Part shown: piece by piece, positions 6,612 through 13,032 of the stretch
How positions within the stretch are numbered: position 1 is the stretch's first letter
Layout: each line of letters starts with the position of its first letter
Source: DASZGL01 sp035938875
GTDB taxonomy: Bacteria > Chloroflexota > Dormibacteria > Aeolococcales > Aeolococcaceae
Length of the DNA: 16,361 nt
Direction: 5' to 3'
NCBI GenBank assembly: GCA_035938875.1
Contig: DASZGL010000133.1
Coordinates: 1-16,361, forward strand
Program-made: the position numbers and the translations under genes
The notes under the pieces: model-generated
Seen by the model: the letters and a program-made list of their open reading frames with translations, nothing else
Told to the model about the DNA's origin: nothing
Databases searched by the model: none

Positions 6612-7852
6612 GACCCCACCTCCGCGGGCTGCGCGGTTCTGGCCACATCAGGCGAGAACGGGATTCCCTTGTCGGGACGGGGCTCGCTGGGCAGCCCCAG
6701 GACGCGCTCGCCGATGATGTTCTTGAGGATCTCGTTGGTGCCGCCGGCGATGGCCAGGCCGGGCATCGAGGCCATGAGGTACTGCCAGCGGGTTTCCCCG
6801 GCAGGATCGGCGCCGAACACCGCGTCGTCACCGAGGAGACGGACGCCGACATCGGCGATGCGACGCGCCAGGGCGACGCCGGTCAGCTTGCCTGCCGCCG
6901 CTTCGGGGCCGGGAATGCCGCCGCGGCTCAGCTGGGTGAGGCGGCGATAGCCGGTGAGCCGCGCCGCCAGGGCCTCGACGTAGCACTGGCCGAGCTCCTG
7001 GCGGAGCAGCGCGCGGCGCGCCGGCTCCATCGCCGCTAGCCGCGGTGCGGCGTGGCGGAGCAGCTCCTCGATGCCGATGCCCAGGTCACCGCCGCCACCG
7101 CCGATGGCCATGCGCTCGTTCATCAGCGTGGTGATCGCCACCCGCCAGCCACCGTTGAGCTCGCCGAGCAGGTTCTCCCTGGGCACGGGGGCGTCGTCGA
7201 AGAAGACCTCGTTGAAGGCGCTGTCTCCGCTCATCTGACGCAGGGGTCGCACCGTCACCCCAGGGGCGTGCATGTCGAGGATGAAGTAGCTGAGCCCACC
7301 GTGCTTGGGGAGCGATGCATCGGTGCGGGCCACGAGGATGCCGAAGTGGGCGTAGTGGGCGCCGCTGGTCCAGACCTTCTGGCCGCGGATGCGCCAGCCC
7401 TCGCCGTCGGGGGTCGCCCTGGTGGTCAGCGCAGCGAGGTCGCTCCCCGCGCCCGGCTCGCTGAACAGCTGGCACCAGACCTCGTCGGCGCGCAGCAGGG
7501 GGAGGAGGTAGCGCTGCTTCTGCTCCTCGGTGCCGTGGGCGATGATCGTCGGCCCGGCCATGCCCAGGCCGATGCCGTTGATCAGCGTCGCCGAGCCGAC
7601 GCGGCCGAGCTCCTGGGTGACGATCGCCTGCTGCATCGGCGAGCCACCCTGGCCGCCGTACTCCCGGGGCCAGGTGACGCCGACGAAGCCTGCCTCGTGG
7701 AGAATCCGCTGCCACGCCTTGCGGGCATTGAGCTTCTCGTCGGTGTCGACGTAGCGGTCGTAGCCGCTGGCGATCTGATCGCGGTGGGAGGTGAGGAAGT
7801 CGCGCACCCGGGCGCGCCAGGCCGCCTCTTCTGGAGTGTCGTCGAAGTCCAT
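6608..7852 (-). CDS. acyl-CoA dehydrogenase, catalytic-type subunit of a heteromeric pair
   Basis: This 414-aa flavoenzyme subunit should introduce the alpha,beta double bond into an acyl-CoA thioester and pass electrons to an ETF. Visible motifs are WPREYGGQGGS, the flavin/substrate loop WCQLFSEPGAGSDLA, GQKVWTSGAHYAHFGILVAR, and C-terminal GGTNEILKNIIGERVLGLP. The usual YEGT catalytic glutamate is replaced (AGGT), but Glu246 in LMNERMAIG sits where isovaleryl-CoA and long-chain dehydrogenases, and the FadE26 type, carry their base. The start is the ATG at 7850-7852, preceded by a strong GGGGAG 5 nt upstream. A GTG five codons earlier (7867) is less likely. It is followed by the second subunit with a 4-nt overlap. 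The region 7853-8004 is shared with the divergent pcm gene. No thiolase, hydratase or CoA ligase is adjacent. Confidence 0.93.
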   Translation of the reverse strand: MDFDDTPEEAAWRARVRDFLTSHRDQIASGYDRYVDTDEKLNARKAWQRILHEAGFVGVTWPREYGGQGGSPMQQAIVTQELGRVGSATLINGIGLGMAGPTIIAHGTEEQKQRYLLPLLRADEVWCQLFSEPGAGSDLAALTTRATPDGEGWRIRGQKVWTSGAHYAHFGILVARTDASLPKHGGLSYFILDMHAPGVTVRPLRQMSGDSAFNEVFFDDAPVPRENLLGELNGGWRVAITTLMNERMAIGGGGGDLGIGIEELLRHAAPRLAAMEPARRALLRQELGQCYVEALAARLTGYRRLTQLSRGGIPGPEAAAGKLTGVALARRIADVGVRLLGDDAVFGADPAGETRWQYLMASMPGLAIAGGTNEILKNIIGERVLGLPSEPRPDKGIPFSPDVARTAQPAEVGS

Positions 7853-8004
7853 CAGCGCTCCCCACACAGTATTTCCCGGCCCGCACCACGCTTAGCCCGG
7901 ATTCGGATATCGGATGACCGAGGCGAGTGTACTGAGCACGGTGACGGCGGCCGCTGCGTCGCCCGAGGATCAGGGTTCCCTCGCCGGTCTCATGGTGGTA
8001 CACC

Positions 8005-8742
8005 GTGAGGATGAGCACGGCCGCCGACTTCTTTCGCCGCTTCATGCCGGGCGGGACGCCCCCGCTGGAGCAGCGGCGCGCCGAGATGCTGGCTCGTTTG
8101 CGCAGCGGGGGCATCCACGATCAGCGCGTGCTCGAGGCGATGGCCGCGGTGCCTCGCGAGGAATTCGTCACCGAGGGCAGCGAGGGCGATGCCTACGCCG
8201 ACCGCGCCCTGCCCATCGGCTACCGGCAGACCATCTCGCAACCGCTGATGGTGGCCATCATCGTGGAGGCGCTCGAGCTGGACGAGGGTGACCGGGTGCT
8301 CGACGTCGGCACCGGCTCGGGGTACCAGGCCGCTGTCATCGCCCGGTGCGGAGGTCGGGTGGTCAGCATCGAGCGCATCCCCCGCCTCGCCGCGGCGGCT
8401 CGCTCGCGCCTGCGGCGTCTCGGCTTCGACGTGCACGTCGTCGTCGGTGACGGCACTGGCCGATTGCCCTTCCGCGGCCTCTTCGACGCCATCGGGGTGG
8501 CGGCGGCTTCGCCCTGGCCACCTCCCACGTCGCTGGTCGACGGTCTGGCTCCGGGCGGCCGCCTGGTGATCCCGGTGACCCATGTCGGCGACGGCGGGGG
8601 CGGCGACCTCGGTGAGAGGCTGATACGGCTGCGCCGCGTCGACGACGATGATGGGACGCACTTTCCCTGCGAGGACCTGGGAGCGTGCCGCTTCGTGCCG
8701 CTCATCGGCGTCCAGGGATACAGCGTCGACATGGACGAGTAA
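8005..8742 (+). CDS. pcm: protein-L-isoaspartate O-methyltransferase
   Basis: Pcm uses S-adenosylmethionine to methylate isoaspartyl residues in aged proteins and so starts their repair in the cytoplasm. The 245-aa sequence shows the family block YRQTISQPLMVAIIVEAL (73-90), the SAM-binding motif LDVGTGSGYQAAVIA (99-113), an acidic ribose-binding position at Glu123 in VSIERIP, GDGTG (148-152) and GGRLVIPV. It is slightly longer than the roughly 210-aa norm because of an acidic GGGGD/DDDD loop near 196-217 and a short C-terminal tail. The start could be the GTG at 8005, with GGTGG about 6 nt upstream, or the ATG two codons later at 8011; I chose the longer form. The mannosyltransferase gene follows after 20 bp and may share its transcript. 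Confidence 0.92.
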   Translation: MRMSTAADFFRRFMPGGTPPLEQRRAEMLARLRSGGIHDQRVLEAMAAVPREEFVTEGSEGDAYADRALPIGYRQTISQPLMVAIIVEALELDEGDRVLDVGTGSGYQAAVIARCGGRVVSIERIPRLAAAARSRLRRLGFDVHVVVGDGTGRLPFRGLFDAIGVAAASPWPPPTSLVDGLAPGGRLVIPVTHVGDGGGGDLGERLIRLRRVDDDDGTHFPCEDLGACRFVPLIGVQGYSVDMDE

Positions 8743-8762
8743 GACAAGCAGGAGCGCCGCCC

Positions 8763-9989
8763 ATGGCCGTGGCCGAGCAGGCCGAGGTACGCAGCGTCCC
8801 GACCACCTCGACCCGGGGTCAGCGCGTTCGCAGCCTCGTTGGCGCGCTGTTCCGCGATCGCGCGGTGCAGCAGTCGGTGGCGGTCGTCGTCGGCCTTCGC
8901 ATCGGTCTCGGTCTCATCGCCTGGGGCGCGGTCGAGGTTCTTCCCATCACGTCGTTCGGCGGTGACTTCCACGAGCTGATCACCCCCAACAGCGATTTCC
9001 TCAACGGCGTGGTCGCCCCGTGGCAGCGCTGGGATGCGCTCTGGTATCAGCACATCGCCACCTCCGGATACACCAACGGCGGCGTCGATGCCGCGTTCTT
9101 CCCGCTGTATCCCGGGTTGGAACACGTCGTCGGCATCATCTTCGGCGGCAGCTTCGCGATTGCCGGGCTGGTGATCAGCACCGTCGCCCTGGTGGTCGCG
9201 CTGGTCCTGCTTCACCGCCTCGTCGCCGGTGACATCGACCGGCCGACCGCCGGTCGCAGCCTGATGTACATCGCCCTCGCGCCTGCGGCGCTCTTCTTCT
9301 TTGCACCGTTCAGCGAGTCGCTGTTCCTGGCGCTGAGCATCGGCTGCCTGCTCGCCGCGCGGCGGCGGCGCTGGTGGGTGGCTGCTGTCTGCGGCGCGCT
9401 GGTCGGCCTCTGTCGCATCCAGGGAGTGCTGCTCCTTGTTCCCCTGGTGGTCGAGGCGATCAGTGACGCTCGCGATCGCAGGGCAAGGGGCGAGCGCGCC
9501 TTCCGCTTCGCCCACCTGGCCGCCTTCACGCCGGGCGTCACCATGGCCATGTACGTCGGTTGGGCATGGCAAACGCTGGGCACGTCACCGCTGACCGCGA
9601 TGAACACCAAGTGGGGGCAGCATTTCGTCGCTCCCTGGACGGCGATCGCCGACAGCGTCAGCACGGTCATCGACGGGACCCACGCCGAGGAGCCACTCAA
9701 CCTGGTCACCGCGCTGCTGGCGATCGCGGCGTTGCCGCTGATGGTGCGCCGCCTTCCCTGGTCGTACGTCGCCTACGCCGCGGTGATGATCGTTCCGCTC
9801 TGCTTTCGCGAGGCGTTCTTCAGCCCGCTGGAGAGCACGGCGCGCTACGCGGCGGTCGACGTCCCCCTGTTCGTGCTCCTCGCGGTCGCCGGCCGTCGCA
9901 TGTGGGTGGACAGAATGGTGCTGACCATCTTCCCGGTGCTGCTGACCTTCAACCTGGTGCTCTTCTCGACATCTCACTTCGTCGGCTGA
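8763..9989 (+). CDS. polytopic PIG-V/Gpi18-like mannosyltransferase (GT-C fold)
   Basis: This 408-aa integral membrane protein has about eight to ten hydrophobic segments spread over residues 35-405. It carries the PIG-V/Gpi18 hallmark RWDALWYQHIATSGY (89-103) in the first extracytoplasmic loop, with the GT-C-type acidic residue at Asp91, followed by FFPLYP (112-117), PFSESLF (182-188) and GLCRIQG near 215-221. Such enzymes transfer mannose from a polyprenyl-phosphate donor outside the membrane. In bacteria the acceptor is generally unknown, possibly a glycolipid or cell-envelope glycan. The start is the ATG at 8763, with AGGAG (8750-8754) 8 nt upstream. The frame is open back to 8685 but only over pcm. 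The gene lies 20 bp after pcm, and its 3' end overlaps the convergent NRDE gene by 41 bp. The family call is good, the acceptor is unknown. Confidence 0.82.
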   Translation: MAVAEQAEVRSVPTTSTRGQRVRSLVGALFRDRAVQQSVAVVVGLRIGLGLIAWGAVEVLPITSFGGDFHELITPNSDFLNGVVAPWQRWDALWYQHIATSGYTNGGVDAAFFPLYPGLEHVVGIIFGGSFAIAGLVISTVALVVALVLLHRLVAGDIDRPTAGRSLMYIALAPAALFFFAPFSESLFLALSIGCLLAARRRRWWVAAVCGALVGLCRIQGVLLLVPLVVEAISDARDRRARGERAFRFAHLAAFTPGVTMAMYVGWAWQTLGTSPLTAMNTKWGQHFVAPWTAIADSVSTVIDGTHAEEPLNLVTALLAIAALPLMVRRLPWSYVAYAAVMIVPLCFREAFFSPLESTARYAAVDVPLFVLLAVAGRRMWVDRMVLTIFPVLLTFNLVLFSTSHFVG

Positions 9990-10719
9990 GCAGCGCGCTG
10001 ACGTCGACGTGCGGGGTGACGCACGGCCTGCCCTGCGCGTGGCGATAGACGATGCCGCCGTCGTCGTCGATCCGCAGTGACGACGACGACACCGTGCCGT
10101 AGACGTCGCCGTGCACGCAGGCCGCGTCGACCCCGCCGCGGCCCTCGCCACCGTGGTCGCGAAGCACCTCCTCCATGGCCAGCAACGCAGCGCCGGCGTC
10201 CGAAGCGCCGGCGAGGGCGCGGTCGAGCATCCCGCGCAATGCAGCGACCTTGACCTGATCGGTGTCATCTACATCATGGACGGTGAGCACGTGGGCCCCG
10301 GGCGCCAGGTCGACGACGTCGACGTGGCCGTCGGCGCGGCCGTGACCGACGACGGCCATCGCCGGCGACACGTAGAGGACGTTGAAGGGGTTGTAGGCGC
10401 CGGCGTCGAGCCCGGCGACCAGCGCGTGCGCCGCGGCGTCGTCGGCGCTGCCGAGGAGCAAGAGCGGCAGCTCGCCGCGCGATCGCCGGCTGGGATCGCG
10501 CTCACCCTGGTGGCGGTTGGTCACCGCCGCGACGCGCGCGTCCGCGGTCACCGCCAGCCAGGTCCCCCCGGCGACGCGGTCGCGGCCGCCGGCGGTCAGC
10601 GGCTGCTCGACGAGCACGCCCGGGGCGTCGCTGAGGCGGGCGATCAGCTCGTCGCGGTTGGCGGCGAGGAGCACCGGGGCGCCGGCGACGCAGCGCCAAG
10701 CGAGCAGGATGGTGCACAC
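9949..10719 (-). CDS. NRDE/TANGO2-family protein
   Basis: The 256-aa protein starts MCTILLA and carries AANRDELIAR (NRDE at 21-24), GGTWLAVTADARVAAVTNR and NPFNVLYVS, the conserved series of the NRDE (TANGO2) family. The invariant Cys2 after the initiator is the putative N-terminal nucleophile in this family, which resembles Ntn hydrolases. The biochemical role is unsettled; haem handling and lipid or CoA metabolism have been proposed for the eukaryotic relative. The GTG at 10717-10719 is required to put the cysteine at position 2, which fixes the start. The C-terminus past about residue 240 (SRRSEMSRRAPG) is weakly conserved-looking and lies antisense to the end of the mannosyltransferase gene. 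An unrecognised small protein lies 30 bp upstream on the same strand and is probably co-transcribed. Confidence 0.9.
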   Translation of the reverse strand: MCTILLAWRCVAGAPVLLAANRDELIARLSDAPGVLVEQPLTAGGRDRVAGGTWLAVTADARVAAVTNRHQGERDPSRRSRGELPLLLLGSADDAAAHALVAGLDAGAYNPFNVLYVSPAMAVVGHGRADGHVDVVDLAPGAHVLTVHDVDDTDQVKVAALRGMLDRALAGASDAGAALLAMEEVLRDHGGEGRGGVDAACVHGDVYGTVSSSSLRIDDDGGIVYRHAQGRPCVTPHVDVSALLSRRSEMSRRAPG

Positions 10720-10749
10720 ATCGCCGACGGTACCCTGCGACGCAACGGC

Positions 10750-11100
10750 TCAGTCGGCCGCCGGCACACGGAACATCCTGATCGCCGATCCCGACGGCCT
10801 GGCGACCGCCTGGCCGGCGAGCTCACCGAAGGCGCCGCGCAGGACCAGCCCGACCTCCTCGTCGTCGGGCGGTGCGTCGAGGCTGGAGCGCGAGATGGTC
10901 ACCGCGTACTGCTCGACGCCGTCCGGTCGGTTGGGATAGCGGGCCCGGGTCACGCTGACCCGCAGCCCCACGGCCGGCAGATCGACCTGGTGACGGCCGG
11001 GCTCGTGCACCACCGGCGGGGCGACGAAGTCCTCGTCGGCCCGCCGGCGCAGCTCACGCAAGGTGGAATCGAGCTTGTCGTCCGCCCCGGAGTCGGCCAC
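10750..11100 (-). CDS. unrecognised 116-aa protein
   Basis: I do not recognise this protein. It is small, soluble-looking and has no signal peptide or membrane segment. A charged N-terminal helix (KLDSTLRELRRRADEDF, 9-25) is followed by alternating hydrophobic stretches that look like beta strands (QVDLPAVGLRVSVTRARY, then EQYAVTISRS), an acidic linker (DAPPDDEEVG) and a last strand pair ending IRMFRVPAAD. Coding status is supported by strong G/C third positions, a clean GTG start 6 nt behind a TAGGCT box, and its place 30 bp ahead of the NRDE gene. There is no Shine-Dalgarno. No function can be assigned; a role linked to the NRDE protein is only suggested by the likely shared transcript. Confidence 0.7.
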   Translation of the reverse strand: MADSGADDKLDSTLRELRRRADEDFVAPPVVHEPGRHQVDLPAVGLRVSVTRARYPNRPDGVEQYAVTISRSSLDAPPDDEEVGLVLRGAFGELAGQAVARPSGSAIRMFRVPAAD

Positions 11101-11106
11101 GACGAC

Positions 11107-11112
11107 AGCCTA
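11107..11112 (-). promoter_or_regulatory. -10 box (TAGGCT) of a probable leaderless promoter for the 116-aa gene and NRDE gene
   Basis: On the minus strand TAGGCT is followed by exactly 6 nt (GTCGTC) and then the GTG start at 11100. Transcription would therefore begin at the start codon. No Shine-Dalgarno or clear -35 element is seen. The spacing and hexamer are nearly the same as in front of the GNAT-gatCAB operon. Confidence 0.5.
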
Positions 11113-11175
11113 GCCGGTGCTCCGGGGTGGGGCCGCCGTTTCCCGATCGTCGCCCACCTATGACAGTGGCTTGCC

Positions 11176-11203
11176 TTGACCACCCCCCAGTTCGTGTCAC
11201 ATT
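11176..11203 (+). promoter_or_regulatory. possible promoter for the sensor kinase gene
   Basis: TTGACC (11176-11181) resembles a -35 box, and a weak -10 candidate CACATT (11198-11203), preceded by TG, follows after 16 nt. The kinase ATG lies 12 nt beyond, and no clear Shine-Dalgarno is present. The -10 match is poor, so this is tentative. Confidence 0.25.
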
Positions 11204-11215
11204 GAGCCAGTACCG

Positions 11216-12922
11216 ATGAAACGCCTGCGTTCGTCCCCCCGGGGCAGGCTGATCGTTCTCGCCGTCCTGCTCAGCTTCGGCCCACTGCTGACGCTGAGCC
11301 TGTCGGCGACGCTGATCGCCTCCAACGCCGTCACCAGCCAGGTCAAGGACCGGTTGAGCGGCTCCGCCAAGGTCAGCGCCGACTACGTGCAGGGGCACAT
11401 GGTCGGCCTCGCCGACCTGGTCAACTCCTTCGCCCAGCGGCCGTCGCTTGCCCAGGCCATGGGTAACGGAGATCCTGCCCACGCTGACCAGAACGCCATC
11501 AAGTCTGAGCTGCTGCAGCTCAATGGAGCGCGTGCCGACATCACCGCGACGCGGTTGATGGACGCCGACGGCAGGGTGCTCGCCGCGGTTCCCGATGCAC
11601 CATCGCTGCTGGGCAGCAACGTGGCATCGACTGATTGGTATGCGGCGGTCACCAGAGCCGGACGGCTTCATGTGTCGGCGGCGTTCGTCGACCAGAGCTT
11701 GGCGGCGCCGCAGCGCGTTGTTGCTGTGGGCGCACCCGTTGGCGCCCACAATCCCCCCGGTACAGATAGCCAGGTCATCGGTGTCGTCGCCGTCGAGTAC
11801 AGCCTGGCGACCATCCAGTCATTCACCGATGACTTCGCCAAGTCCAACGACCTGTCGCTCACCGTCACCGATCAGCGCGGCGTTGTCGTTGCTGCACCAG
11901 GGACGGCGTCATCCGGCCTGACATCGCAGTCGACCGACCCGGTCGTCACCGCTGCGCTGCACGGACAGAACGGCGTTGTCGATCGTGACACCGCGAGCGG
12001 CCGCCAGGTCTCGGGGTTCGCCCCGCTCCCCTCCCTGGGCTGGACGCTGACCGCCGACATCCCCGCCTCGACCGCCTACGCGCAGGCCAATGACCTGCGC
12101 AAGGCCGTGCTGGTGATCACCCTTGTCTTCGGACTGCTGCTCGTCGCCGGGCTGTGGTTGCTCAACTGGGCGCTGCGTGAGCACGAGCGGCAAGAGGCTG
12201 AGCTGGCGGCCCTGGAGAAGAGCAAGTCCGATTTCCTCCGCCTCGCCTCGCACGAGTTCAAACAGCCGCTGACGGTGATGAAGGGCTACCTCGGGCTGGT
12301 CGCCGACGGCAGCCTCGGCGAGCTGCCGCAGTCGGCGAGGGAGGTGATGCCGGTGCTCACCGACGCGGTCGACGGCATGACCGAGCTGGTCGACCAGATG
12401 CTCGAGGCAGCCAGCCTCGACGACAGCCGCATGCAGCTGCGCCTGGAGACCACCGACCTCCGCGAGCTGGTGTCCGAGGCCACCCGCCGGCTCGCGCCCC
12501 TGGCGGGCGCGACCCACCGCATCGTCGTCGACGCCCCGCCGGCGCCACTGCCGCTGCTGGTCGACCCCAAGCGCGTGGAGATGATCCTCGTCAACCTCAT
12601 CGGCAACGCCATCAAGTACTCGCCCAAAGGCGGCGAGATCCACCTGGAGCTCTCCAAGGACACCAAGACCGCGGCGGTCGCGGTTAGCGACCGAGGCATC
12701 GGCATACGCACCGAGGACCTGCCGCGGCTCTTCACCCGCTTCGGCAGGGTGGTGCCACCGGAACACCGCCAGATCCCCGGCACCGGCCTGGGGCTCTACA
12801 TGGCACGCGAGCTCGCCCGCAAGCACGGCGGAGACATCACCGCGGTCTCCGAGGCGGGCACCGGCAGCACCTTCACGCTCACCCTTCCCCTGGCGGCGTC
12901 CGGCTCCAACGGCCGGAACTGA
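11216..12922 (+). CDS. membrane sensor histidine kinase with extracytoplasmic Cache-like domain
   Basis: This 568-aa kinase senses an unknown external signal and autophosphorylates on histidine. An N-terminal membrane segment (about 12-36) and a second one (about 297-320) flank a roughly 260-residue extracytoplasmic region. That region looks like a double Cache domain (TRLMDADGRVLAAVP, STDWYAAVTRAG, and GWTLTADIPAS at its end). The second membrane segment is followed by only a short charged helix (320-340) and no recognisable HAMP domain. Then come the HisKA motif FLRLASHEFKQPL (His346), N box LVNLIGNAIKYSPKGG (Asn464), G1 box SDRGIGI (Asp492), F box LFTRFGR and G2 box PGTGLGLYMAREL (522-526). 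All ATP-binding motifs are intact. No response regulator is encoded next to it. The ATG at 11216 is supported by the membrane segment right after it. Confidence 0.93.
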   Translation: MKRLRSSPRGRLIVLAVLLSFGPLLTLSLSATLIASNAVTSQVKDRLSGSAKVSADYVQGHMVGLADLVNSFAQRPSLAQAMGNGDPAHADQNAIKSELLQLNGARADITATRLMDADGRVLAAVPDAPSLLGSNVASTDWYAAVTRAGRLHVSAAFVDQSLAAPQRVVAVGAPVGAHNPPGTDSQVIGVVAVEYSLATIQSFTDDFAKSNDLSLTVTDQRGVVVAAPGTASSGLTSQSTDPVVTAALHGQNGVVDRDTASGRQVSGFAPLPSLGWTLTADIPASTAYAQANDLRKAVLVITLVFGLLLVAGLWLLNWALREHERQEAELAALEKSKSDFLRLASHEFKQPLTVMKGYLGLVADGSLGELPQSAREVMPVLTDAVDGMTELVDQMLEAASLDDSRMQLRLETTDLRELVSEATRRLAPLAGATHRIVVDAPPAPLPLLVDPKRVEMILVNLIGNAIKYSPKGGEIHLELSKDTKTAAVAVSDRGIGIRTEDLPRLFTRFGRVVPPEHRQIPGTGLGLYMARELARKHGGDITAVSEAGTGSTFTLTLPLAASGSNGRN

Positions 12923-12945
12923 GCCGAGCGCGGCGCCCGCCGGCG

Positions 12946-12974
12946 TTTAGCTGAGCGGCGCGGCGCGGTATCAA
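12946..12974 (+). promoter_or_regulatory. possible sigma-70-type promoter of dnaK
   Basis: TTTAGC (12946-12951) and TATCAA (12969-12974) are separated by exactly 17 nt and lie about 60 nt before the dnaK ATG, in the 110-bp gap after the kinase gene. The -35 match is weak and the -10 match fair. I found neither a CIRCE element (HrcA) nor a HAIR element (HspR) in the gap. Confidence 0.35.
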
Positions 12975-13017
12975 TGGATCGCGGCATCATGCCGTGCGCA
13001 ACGAGATTTCATTTCCC

Positions 13018-13022
13018 GGAGG
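13018..13022 (+). promoter_or_regulatory. ribosome-binding site deciding the dnaK start
   Basis: GGAGG lies 10 nt before the ATG at 13033. It favours that start over the in-frame GTG at 12994, which would put 13 extra, unconserved residues ahead of the canonical MAKTVGIDLGTTNS. Confidence 0.7.
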
Positions 13023-13032
13023 CATCCCCCAC

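Noticed and set aside
8220..9572. 450-aa minus-strand open frame
   Set aside because: It lies opposite pcm and the mannosyltransferase, whose motifs are clear. The frame is low-complexity Arg/Asp/Glu/Gly-rich antisense typical of GC-rich DNA.
12930..12950. Factor-independent terminator after the sensor kinase
   Set aside because: A short GC hairpin with a bulge is followed by only three T residues, and the same bases are part of the candidate dnaK promoter; too weak to call.
12923..13032. Heat-shock operator (CIRCE or HAIR) before dnaK
   Set aside because: Neither TTAGCACTC-N9-GAGTGCTAA nor CTTGAGT-N7-ACTCAAG, nor a recognisable variant, is present.
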